Shown here in pieces: positions 1 through 4,490 of a DNA stretch of 6,055 bases. The DNA comes from an uncultured Oscillospiraceae bacterium. Lineage in GTDB: Bacteria; Bacillota_A; Clostridia; Oscillospirales; Oscillospiraceae. The translations under genes were made by a program, and so were the position numbers. The DNA is taken from contig CAKUMR010000076.1 of assembly GCA_934667865.1 (NCBI GenBank), forward strand, positions 1 to 6,055, in the 5' to 3' direction. A model generated the notes under the pieces. The model was not told the origin of the DNA, did not search any database, and saw only the letters and a list, made by a program, of their open reading frames with translations. How positions within the stretch are numbered: position 1 is the stretch's first letter; every line of letters begins with the position of its first letter.

Positions 1-380
1 CTCCACGACCCCTGCCACAGGCCGGGCAGGCCGTCGGAAGAGGCAGTCGCTTTGGTGATCAGATGGCCGTTGTTTTCCAGACCGTCGCTGCCGTACTTAT
101 ACTTCGTATACGACCCTTTCTCGCCGTTTTCGTATAAGTACACCTTGCCGCCCTTGACCGCATAGGTGCCCCTCTCTATGGAGGAAAGCTCTTCGTTTTC
201 ATAGCTGCCCTTCAAATAACTGCCGTTCGTTTCAAAGACGATCGTCTTGCCGATCCGGTCGCCTTCCGATTCCCACGAGCCGCTCCACAGGCCGACGAGA
301 TCATCCGTCGACGCCGCGCCGCAGGCGCAGAGCGCCAGCAGCATCCCCAGCGCCAGCAGCAGCGAAAGCATTTTTTTCAT
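1..380 (-). CDS. Secreted lipoprotein with GLWxGSW motif, 3'-truncated by window edge
   Basis: A reading frame runs from ATG at 380 off the left edge, giving 126 visible residues with no stop. AGGAG at 391-395 lies 10 nt before the ATG. The N-terminus is a signal peptide (MKK, hydrophobic residues 4-17) ending in LCAC; Cys20 is a plausible lipidated cysteine, though Cys at the -2 position of the lipobox is unusual. The mature part is hydrophilic and rich in Gly, Tyr, Lys and Glu, with alternating short beta-type segments. GLWSGSW at residues 30-36 recurs as GLWQGSW at 120-126, so the protein probably consists of two or more units of about 90 residues. This resembles small lipocalin-like or beta-barrel domains of Gram-positive lipoproteins, but I do not recognise the family. 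It lies 55 nt after the preceding minus-strand gene and may be co-transcribed with it. Role unknown; it probably acts on the outer face of the membrane. Confidence 0.85.
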   Translation of the reverse strand, partial: MKKMLSLLLALGMLLALCACGAASTDDLVGLWSGSWESEGDRIGKTIVFETNGSYLKGSYENEELSSIERGTYAVKGGKVYLYENGEKGSYTKYKYGSDGLENNGHLITKATASSDGLPGLWQGSW

Positions 381-390
381 CTTGTTTTTT

Positions 391-395
391 CTCCT
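391..395 (-). promoter_or_regulatory. Ribosome binding site of the lipoprotein gene
   Basis: AGGAG on the minus strand, 10 nt upstream of the ATG at 380. An in-frame-looking ATG at 400 is closed by TGA after seven codons, so 380 is the start that fits. Confidence 0.7.
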
Positions 396-435
396 GTCAT
401 AACTACATATTTGCCATCGGATATTGCATACGGAT

Positions 436-990
436 TTACTTCTTTTCGTAGGTCACTTCCAGGCCGTCGCTTGGGCTGTATGTCCATGTTACGACATACT
501 TGCTGTTTTCCTCCCGCTGGCGGCCCATCAGGGCGCTGGTTTGCAGCATTTTATTGTACACGGAGCCGTTGAAGCCGAGCGCCTCGTTCGCATACTTGAT
601 GGCCTTCAGGGCGTTTTCCTGTGCCCCCGGAAGCAGGAGCGCCTTCAGCGTGGAATCCATGTTATCGTAGCTGTCCGGGCAGGTATCGAGGGTAAAATAA
701 TCGCCGTCGCCCGTCACGATTCCCGCGATCTGCACGCACTCGTCCCTGACCTTCTGGAACTCGGACTTGTGAAAAACGGCAAAGGCGACGATGCCGAGCA
801 CGACCACGCCCGCCGCGATCGCGCTCAGGATCACGATCTTTTTCTTCGTAAACTTCGGTGCGGCTGCGGGCGCCTCCATCGGCACGCCGTCCGCTGCCGG
901 AACGGCCTCCGCCGTGTTGATTGCCGGTGCAGCCGTCGCTTCTGTTTCGGGTGTCTGCTGCTCCACCTGCGGTGCAAATTCTTCGTTCAT
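436..990 (-). CDS. Single-pass membrane protein with Pro/Ala/Glu-rich cytoplasmic tail, unknown function
   Basis: This 184-residue protein is not one I recognise. Residues 1-45 are low-complexity and rich in Ala, Pro, Glu and Thr. A Lys-rich stop (KFTKKK, 46-51) precedes one transmembrane helix (52-73). A C-terminal domain of about 110 residues follows, with two cysteines (in DECVQIAG and DTCPDSYD) that could form an external disulfide. By the positive-inside rule the disordered tail is cytoplasmic and the C-terminal domain outside. The open frame extends 21 codons upstream to 1053. I chose ATG 990 because AGGAGG (999-1004) lies 8 nt before it and because a well-formed promoter at 1025-1053 covers the upstream extension, so that part would not be transcribed. 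A similar cytoplasmic-tail/TM/external-domain layout occurs in the next gene upstream, but the external domains are not visibly related. A terminator at 1076-1103 separates the two transcripts. Confidence 0.85.
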   Translation of the reverse strand: MNEEFAPQVEQQTPETEATAAPAINTAEAVPAADGVPMEAPAAAPKFTKKKIVILSAIAAGVVVLGIVAFAVFHKSEFQKVRDECVQIAGIVTGDGDYFTLDTCPDSYDNMDSTLKALLLPGAQENALKAIKYANEALGFNGSVYNKMLQTSALMGRQREENSKYVVTWTYSPSDGLEVTYEKK

Positions 991-998
991 CTTTTGTT

Positions 999-1004
999 CC
1001 TCCT
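999..1004 (-). promoter_or_regulatory. Ribosome binding site deciding the start at 990
   Basis: AGGAGG on the minus strand, 8 nt from ATG 990. No comparable site precedes the upstream in-frame ATG at 1053. Confidence 0.75.
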
Positions 1005-1024
1005 CTTTTTTGTCGCTCTTTTTC

Positions 1025-1053
1025 AGCATACTCCACCCCGGCGGGAAAAGCAA
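1025..1053 (-). promoter_or_regulatory. Sigma-A-type promoter for the 436-990 gene
   Basis: Read on the minus strand, TTGCTT (1053-1048) and TATGCT (1030-1025) are separated by exactly 17 nt. The expected start of transcription is near 1018, giving a leader of about 28 nt before ATG 990. It lies directly downstream of the terminator of the preceding transcript. Confidence 0.55.
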
Positions 1054-1075
1054 TTAACCTGCTGCATAGTACATA

Positions 1076-1103
1076 TAAAAAACACGGCGCAAAGCGCCGT
1101 GTT
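1076..1103 (-). terminator. Rho-independent terminator of the 1118-2359 gene
   Basis: A perfect 10-bp stem (AACACGGCGC, 1081-1090, with GCGCCGTGTT, 1094-1103) closes a 3-nt AAA/TTT loop. On the minus strand it is followed by an unbroken T run at 1080-1077, adding to the stem's own terminal TT. It begins 14 nt after the stop codon at 1118. Confidence 0.9.
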
Positions 1104-1117
1104 GTAATCGGACTCCG

Positions 1118-2359
1118 TTATTCAAAAGTCGCGCGGTCCGTGTCGATCGGGAAGCCGATCGGATTGTCGATGTCCGTCTGGTTGTTGGAAAAGACCGTGC
1201 CCGTGAAGTCCAGTGCCATTCCGCCCGGCAGCTCCAGGAACTGGACGCCGATATCGTTTCCCTCGATCACGCTGTCCGGGAAGCCGGACTTGAAGGAGGA
1301 ATAGCTGTTGGTGCGATAGCGGAAGGCGATGCCGTTGTCGCGGAAGGTGCAGGCCTCCACGCCGATCATGCCGCCGTTTTCCACCGCGGCAGCGATGTCA
1401 TAACCCGTGAAAGAGCAATTCCAGATCACCGTCGAGGCCGTGGCCGTAAGGCCGCTGCCGCCGCTGCCCACGAAATCCAGATCGTGCAGCATCACATTGT
1501 CCGGCTGGTGGGTACTGACGGTCAGGCTGCCCTCCAGCACGGTGCGGCCGCTGCCGTCCGCGCAGCCGTAGAGATTCACCGCGCGCGAGGCGATCTCCAG
1601 ATCGCCCGTGTAGGTGACGGCCGGCAGGTAGATGTCCACCACCGTGTCCGCCGGGACCTCCGAAATGATCCTGCGGAGCAGGGCCTTCAGGTCGTCCAGC
1701 GTGTCCAGCTTCGCGTCCTCCACCGTATAGGCCTGATGGATCAGCGGCAAAATCTCATAGGTCTGCCTGAGCCGGATGGTGTCGCCGTTTTTCATATTCA
1801 GCGTCCAGACCAGCTCGTTCGTTCCGCTCGCGCCGGTCAGGAACACCTCCGACGCCATTGTGGCCGGAAGGAAAAATTCCTGACGGCCCGGCTGCCCGAT
1901 GTTCAGCGCGCCGTTTTCATTCGGGGAGCCCTCCAGCGTGCAGGACTCGACCTTCGCCAGAAACTGCTCCGCGTCGGCCAGCGCGCCGTCCCTGTAAACG
2001 CCCAGCAGCGCCGGCAGGCAGGATTCTTCATCCACCGAAAGGGTCAGCGTCCGCTTTTCCTCCGGCTGGCAGTTTTCAATGTCACCGAGGAAGGTGCTGA
2101 CAAACAGCTCATACGTCCCGTCCTTGTCGGCATAGGTGACGGACGCGCCGCCCTCGTAGGTTTTCGGCCGGTGCGGCAGGAAGATCGCCAGCGCCGCGCC
2201 CGCCAGCACCAGCAAGCCGAGCGCCGCAAGCAGCACCTTTTTCCTCCATACGCGCGGCGGCTTCGCCTCCGTCCGTTCGATCTGGCTCTGCGCACAGTGC
2301 GGGCAGAAGGAGGCCTCGTCCGGCAGCTCCGCGCCGCAGTTCGTACATTTTTTGCTCAT
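1118..2359 (-). CDS. Zinc-ribbon, single-TM protein with external beta-helix domain
   Basis: The protein has 413 residues. Residues 5-22 form a zinc ribbon (CxxC at 5/8 and CxxC at 19/22). A basic linker (VWRKK, 37-41) and one transmembrane helix (42-61) follow, then a large external part. Residues about 65-235 are mixed and unassigned, with three cysteines at 97, 114 and 140. Residues about 240-405 show the short beta-strand turns typical of right-handed parallel beta-helix (pectate-lyase-like) domains: repeated units such as VIWNCSFTGYDIAA, IGVEACTFRDNGIAF and DFTGTVFSNNQTDI. No enzyme catalytic set is evident, so binding or a structural role is as likely as glycan cleavage. ATG 2359 is chosen because AAGGAG (2367-2372) lies 7 nt upstream and the zinc ribbon starts at once; the frame extends 12 codons further without support. 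No good promoter is visible just upstream, so the kinase promoter may drive it. Confidence 0.88.
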   Translation of the reverse strand: MSKKCTNCGAELPDEASFCPHCAQSQIERTEAKPPRVWRKKVLLAALGLLVLAGAALAIFLPHRPKTYEGGASVTYADKDGTYELFVSTFLGDIENCQPEEKRTLTLSVDEESCLPALLGVYRDGALADAEQFLAKVESCTLEGSPNENGALNIGQPGRQEFFLPATMASEVFLTGASGTNELVWTLNMKNGDTIRLRQTYEILPLIHQAYTVEDAKLDTLDDLKALLRRIISEVPADTVVDIYLPAVTYTGDLEIASRAVNLYGCADGSGRTVLEGSLTVSTHQPDNVMLHDLDFVGSGGSGLTATASTVIWNCSFTGYDIAAAVENGGMIGVEACTFRDNGIAFRYRTNSYSSFKSGFPDSVIEGNDIGVQFLELPGGMALDFTGTVFSNNQTDIDNPIGFPIDTDRATFE

Positions 2360-2366
2360 TTTCTCT

Positions 2367-2372
2367 CTCCTT
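2367..2372 (-). promoter_or_regulatory. Ribosome binding site of the zinc-ribbon gene, overlapping the repeat end
   Basis: AAGGAG on the minus strand, 7 nt from ATG 2359. Its first two bases (AA, 2372-2371) are the terminal bases of the foldback repeat's inverted repeat, so the element borders or contributes to this site. Confidence 0.7.
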
Positions 2373-2387
2373 AGCGTCGCTTGACAA
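2371..2387 (+). repeat. Left terminal inverted repeat of the foldback element
   Basis: The 17 bases TTAGCGTCGCTTGACAA match the reverse complement of 2628-2644 exactly. Confidence 0.9.
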
Positions 2388-2627
2388 GGGCACACATGGT
2401 TTTCCCGGGCCGAAACGACATTTAATTTTGTTATCCTCGTTGATGGGCGTCAGCCCATCTGCCTCGTCTGCCTTGCCGACTGCCGCTTATCCTCCGGGAA
2501 AACTCGAAGACCCGCCGGGCGCTCCGGCGCGTTTTTCGCAAGGCAGAGGACGCAGGCATACCGGCGTATGTCAAGGACGATAACGCCGCGAAAGGCGGGC
2601 CGGTGTGTCCTGCGGGCATATGCGCCG

Positions 2628-2644
2628 TTGTCAAGCGACGCTAA
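2628..2644 (-). repeat. Right terminal inverted repeat of the foldback element
   Basis: TTGTCAAGCGACGCTAA is the exact reverse complement of 2371-2387. The kinase stop codon (TAG, 2643-2641 on the minus strand) lies inside it. Confidence 0.9.
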
Positions 2645-3348
2645 AGTGCCTCCATTAGATGAAGCACGTTTTGATAGCGTTTTTTCGGATTGACCATGGT
2701 GCATTTCTGTACGATATGCCCCAGCCGCCCGCCGGCCAGCTCTTGGGAAGGATGCTTCCCCGTCAGCATGATATTCAGCAGCACGCCGAGGGCATAGAGA
2801 TCCGCCCGTTCGTCGGTCTGGGCAATGCCGTACTGCTCCGGCGCGGCGTAGCCGGTGGTGCCCAGCACCTGCGTATCCCGGCTCATCTCGCCTTTGAAAA
2901 TGCGGGAGGCATCAAAGTCAATCAGCACGGCCTCGCTGCCGCGGAGGATCACATTTTCCGGCTTGACATCCCGGTGCACCGCACCCATGGCGTGCAGCGT
3001 CCACAGGGCATTGCAGAGCTGCAAGGTGATCTTCCGTGCCTCCGCGGGCGTAAAGCGCGCCCCCTCCAGCAGCAGCGCGAGGGAATCGCCCTGAATGTAC
3101 TCCTCCAGCACCGCCGTCATTCCGTCCTGCTCCGCCGCCTCCATAATTTTCGGCAGATTGGGGCAGGAAACGGAGAGCAGCCGCCGGTATACCTCCCCGC
3201 TCCCGCGGTAATGGTGTAAAACAAAGCGCGCGCCGCTCTGCCGGTGCCGCAGCAGCAAAACGCTGCCCCGTTCGCCGTTTTTGAGCGTTCGGACAGTTTC
3301 ATAGTCCGTTTCGATGCCGGATAACAGATACTGGTAAATGGCGTTCAC
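2641..3348 (-). CDS. Hanks-type serine/threonine kinase-like protein, soluble, atypical lysine and DFG motifs
   Basis: The 235 residues are essentially a bare kinase domain with no membrane segment. Visible motifs are a degenerate glycine loop (KNGERGSV, 23-30, first Gly replaced by Lys), catalytic loop HRDVKPEN (125-132, Asp127, Lys129 and Asn132 intact), metal-binding IDFDAS (143-148, DFD instead of DFG, Asp144 intact), GTTGYAAPEQYG (163-174) and RADLYALGVLL (181-191). The beta-3 strand reads FVLHHYRG (42-49): His45 or His46 stands where the VAIK lysine is expected, and Glu52 may be the alpha-C glutamate. It may be a divergent active kinase or a nucleotide-binding pseudokinase. The start is GTG; a TAG four codons upstream rules out a longer form. 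The G-rich GGGGAA abuts the GTG, an unusually tight Shine-Dalgarno spacing. It is divergent from the XRE gene and upstream of the zinc-ribbon membrane gene, which makes a shared signalling role possible. Confidence 0.87.
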   Translation of the reverse strand: MNAIYQYLLSGIETDYETVRTLKNGERGSVLLLRHRQSGARFVLHHYRGSGEVYRRLLSVSCPNLPKIMEAAEQDGMTAVLEEYIQGDSLALLLEGARFTPAEARKITLQLCNALWTLHAMGAVHRDVKPENVILRGSEAVLIDFDASRIFKGEMSRDTQVLGTTGYAAPEQYGIAQTDERADLYALGVLLNIMLTGKHPSQELAGGRLGHIVQKCTMVNPKKRYQNVLHLMEAL

Positions 3349-3374
3349 TTCCCCGCGCTATGCAGCTTGCATAT

Positions 3375-3395
3375 TGATTTTGCTTCTTGAAATCA
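3375..3395. promoter_or_regulatory. Candidate operator, inverted repeat TGATTT-N9-AAATCA
   Basis: A perfect 6-bp dyad (3375-3380 with 3390-3395), extending to 7 of 8 with ATTGATTT/AAATCAGT, covers the -35 region of the plus-strand promoter and lies just downstream of the minus-strand -10. Its size suits an XRE-type dimer, so autoregulation by the 3443-3862 product is plausible. Confidence 0.4.
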
Positions 3396-3408
3396 GTATC
3401 ATTATACA
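3380..3408 (+). promoter_or_regulatory. Candidate promoter for the XRE gene
   Basis: TTGCTT (3380-3385), a 17-nt spacer and TATACA (3403-3408). Its -10 overlaps the -10 of the opposing kinase promoter. Confidence 0.4.
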
Positions 3409-3429
3409 GAGAAACCAAGCAGTTGTAAA
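3401..3429 (-). promoter_or_regulatory. Sigma-A-type promoter for the kinase gene
   Basis: Read on the minus strand, TTTACA (3429-3424), a 17-nt spacer and a consensus TATAAT (3406-3401). The expected transcription start near 3394 gives a leader of about 45 nt before GTG 3348. Confidence 0.65.
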
Positions 3430-3442
3430 GGCGGAACATGAT

Positions 3443-3862
3443 ATGAAAAGCACGGACGGCCTCCGGCAGGAGCTGATGGAGGCGGCAAATCTCGACCAAT
3501 TTCTCTCGGAAAATCAGGAAAACTTCCAGAACGGCAGCGTAAGCGACCTGCTCAATCGGCTTTTTCAGAAACGGACGATCTCCAAAGCGGTGCTGGCAAA
3601 ACGCTCCGGCATGAGCGAGGTCTACCTGCATCAGGTCTTTGCGGGGCGGCGGAAGCCCTCGCGCAGCCGTCTTCTGTGCCTGTGCTTCGGCCTTGGCGCC
3701 ACACTGGAGGAAACGCAGGAGCTTTTGAAGCAGAGCGGCTTCGCCCAGCTCTATCCGAAGAACCGGCGCGACGCGATCATTCTCTACGGGTTTCAGCACC
3801 GGATGGATCTGTTTTCGGTAAACGACAAGCTGTTCGCGGAGAACGAGGAAACACTGTATTAA
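3443..3862 (+). CDS. XRE-family helix-turn-helix transcriptional regulator
   Basis: This 139-residue protein carries a Cro/C1-type helix-turn-helix at about residues 46-98 (ISKAVLAKRSGMSEVYLHQVFAGRRKPSRSR region), with the usual LAKRSGMS turn and a following recognition helix ending in GRRKPSR. An N-terminal stretch of about 40 residues is charged and probably helical. The C-terminal 40 residues (FAQLYPKNRRDAIILYGF onward) are a short helical tail that could mediate dimerisation. No membrane segment or enzymatic domain is seen. ATG 3443 is preceded by an AAAGGCGGA ribosome site at 3427-3435. The frame extends 35 codons upstream to 3338, but that part covers the divergent promoter and overlaps the kinase start, so it is rejected. 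The divergent arrangement with the kinase suggests that it controls its own and the kinase promoter, and that it may be a substrate or partner of the kinase; the second point is only inference. Confidence 0.87.
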   Translation: MKSTDGLRQELMEAANLDQFLSENQENFQNGSVSDLLNRLFQKRTISKAVLAKRSGMSEVYLHQVFAGRRKPSRSRLLCLCFGLGATLEETQELLKQSGFAQLYPKNRRDAIILYGFQHRMDLFSVNDKLFAENEETLY

Positions 3863-3886
3863 AAAACTTTTGTCATATTTGTCCAT

Positions 3887-3916
3887 TTGCATTCGCCCGC
3901 GTTTTTGTGATATACT
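3887..3916 (+). promoter_or_regulatory. Extended -10 promoter for the 73-residue gene
   Basis: TTGCAT (3887-3892), an 18-nt spacer and TATACT (3911-3916), with TG at 3908-3909 forming an extended -10. No hairpin separates it from the XRE stop at 3862, so read-through from the XRE gene is also possible. Confidence 0.6.
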
Positions 3917-3942
3917 AAGAAAAAAGGAAGGGAGCGCAGTAT

Positions 3943-4164
3943 ATGAACGAATACGAAGTGCTGATCGAAACGGTCAACCCCTGCGGCGGGGAAGCCCACG
4001 CGAGCAAGGACTTTCTGGAGATCGAGGCGGAGAGCCCGGAGGCCTATGTCGCCGCCAACGCACGCTATCCGGTGATCGACTCCGGCAAAAACAGCGCTGG
4101 CGACGTGGTCATCACGACCGGCGACGGCCGCGGCACCATCGTGCGTTATACCTTCACGGAATGA
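3943..4164 (+). CDS. Small acidic protein of unknown function
   Basis: A 73-residue soluble, acidic protein with no signal peptide, membrane helix or recognised motif. The sequence reads as a compact alpha/beta fold: strand MNEYEVLIETV, a Cys-Gly-Gly turn, an acidic segment (KDFLEIEAESPEAYVAANA, residues 22-40) and a C-terminal beta pair (DVVITTGDG, GTIVRYTFTE). The ribosome site AGGGAG (3929-3934) is 8 nt before ATG 3943. It has its own promoter and is followed after 9 nt by a strong hairpin terminator, so it is probably a monocistronic unit. Codon use is rich in G and C at third positions, like its neighbours, and supports real coding. The cluster of promoter, ribosome site, stop and terminator makes the gene credible although I cannot assign a function. 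Confidence 0.8.
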   Translation: MNEYEVLIETVNPCGGEAHASKDFLEIEAESPEAYVAANARYPVIDSGKNSAGDVVITTGDGRGTIVRYTFTE

Positions 4165-4173
4165 AATACCAAC

Positions 4174-4215
4174 AAGAAGGGTCATGAAGCGTTGCTTCAT
4201 GGCCCTTCTTTTATT
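4174..4215 (+). terminator. Hairpin terminator, probably bidirectional
   Basis: A 17-bp stem (4174-4190 with 4194-4210) with a 3-nt GTT loop and a single G-U wobble is followed on the plus strand by TTTTATT (4209-4215). It ends the 73-residue gene. On the minus strand it begins immediately after the stop codon of the RHH gene and is followed by the weaker TTCTTGTT, so it probably serves both converging genes. Confidence 0.85.
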
Positions 4216-4378
4216 CTCCCTGCAGGTGCTCCATGGCAAACAGAATGCACTGGTTGATGAACTCGTTGCGGCTGATGTCCGCCTTGGCGGCGTTTTCGTC
4301 GATCTGCTTCAGCAGTTCCGACGGCAGCCGGATGGAAATTACCTCTTTATCCGGCTTTTGCGGTATAAAATAGTTCAT
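4211..4378 (-). CDS. Ribbon-helix-helix (CopG/Arc-type) DNA-binding protein
   Basis: This 55-residue protein consists almost only of a ribbon-helix-helix fold. EVISIRLP (residues 12-19) is the DNA-contacting beta strand, SELLKQIDENAAKA (20-33) helix A, the turn is DISR (34-37), and NEFINQCILFAMEHL (38-52) helix B. Such proteins bind operators as dimers of dimers. The open frame extends 38 codons upstream across the intergenic region, but ATG 4378 has a GAGG-rich ribosome site (4381-4394) and gives the compact family length. It is divergent from the operon starting at 4491, and repeated TGTATTC/GAATACA sites lie between them, which suggests that it represses the operon and itself. RHH proteins are often antitoxins, but no adjacent toxin-like gene in the same orientation is seen, so a plain repressor is preferred. 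Confidence 0.85.
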   Translation of the reverse strand: MNYFIPQKPDKEVISIRLPSELLKQIDENAAKADISRNEFINQCILFAMEHLQGE

Positions 4379-4393
4379 TTCTCGCCTCACCTC

Positions 4394-4423
4394 TTGACAA
4401 AATTGTATTCGTCGTGTTATCAT
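4394..4423 (+). promoter_or_regulatory. Strong promoter of the 4491-6055 operon
   Basis: Consensus TTGACA (4394-4399), an 18-nt spacer and TATCAT (4418-4423), with TG at 4415-4416 forming an extended -10. A candidate operator copy (4401-4411) sits in the spacer, where a bound repressor would exclude RNA polymerase. Confidence 0.7.
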
Positions 4424-4465
4424 TTGTCTGTATTCATTATTTGATATATATTTTCGAATACAATT
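4401..4465. promoter_or_regulatory. Candidate RHH operator array
   Basis: AATTGTATTCG (4401-4411) is repeated as an exact inverted copy CGAATACAATT (4455-4465), and the core TGTATTC recurs at 4429-4435, 25 bp from the first. The three copies span the whole divergent promoter region next to the RHH gene, as expected for cooperative RHH binding and autoregulation. Confidence 0.6.
4436..4463 (-). promoter_or_regulatory. Candidate promoter of the RHH gene
   Basis: On the minus strand, TTGTAT (4463-4458), a 16-nt spacer and AATAAT (4441-4436). The -35 lies inside the right-hand operator copy. The match is modest and other registers in this A+T-rich stretch are possible. Confidence 0.35.
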
Positions 4466-4490
4466 CAAACATAGGAGGTGAACCGCACGC

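Larger units (their letters stand above)
2371..2644. repeat. 274-bp foldback (MITE-like) intergenic element
   Basis: The ends are perfect 17-bp inverted repeats (TTAGCGTCGCTTGACAA at 2371-2387; its complement at 2628-2644), and 8 of the next 11 positions also pair. Inner arms share the same axis near 2507: GTTATCCTCGTT (2430-2441) with AAGGACGATAAC (2573-2584), 10 of 12 pairing, and TCGTCTGCCTTGC (2464-2476) with GCAAGGCAGAGGA (2538-2550), 12 of 13 pairing. Local hairpins occur at 2442-2459 (GATGGGC/GCCCATC), 2513-2529 (CGCCGG/CCGGCG) and 2557-2570 (CATAC/GTATG). The whole unit can therefore fold into one long rod, in DNA or in RNA. It encodes no credible protein. A TA duplication is possible (TA lies inside each terminus) but cannot be proved without an empty site. 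Being short, non-coding, palindromic and intergenic, it fits a MITE or a large palindromic repeat family; copy number is unknown from this window. Confidence 0.85.

Noticed and set aside
381..435. Possible separate promoter or riboswitch before the lipoprotein gene
   Set aside because: The 55-nt gap is too short for a riboswitch, and no convincing -35/-10 pair was found; co-transcription with the upstream gene is simpler.
1484..2374. Long plus-strand open frame of 296 residues opposite the zinc-ribbon gene
   Set aside because: It is rich in Arg, Gln and His, as expected for the antisense shadow of a G+C-rich gene, and has no ribosome site or domain. The minus strand has a zinc ribbon, TM helix, ribosome site and terminator.
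2513..2536. Hairpin CGCCGG/CCGGCG followed by GTTTTT, resembling a plus-strand terminator
   Set aside because: No plus-strand gene lies upstream, and the hairpin is part of the foldback element. It might stop antisense transcription but is not annotated as a terminator.
2431..2704. Two overlapping minus-strand open frames of 67 and 84 residues within the repeat
   Set aside because: They lie in the foldback element and run into the kinase gene in another frame. Neither has a ribosome site and the composition follows the palindrome, so they are probably accidental, though they may be mis-annotated in other genomes.
3299..3892. Minus-strand open frame of 197 residues opposite the XRE gene
   Set aside because: It overlaps the XRE helix-turn-helix gene and the divergent promoter and has no motif or ribosome site.
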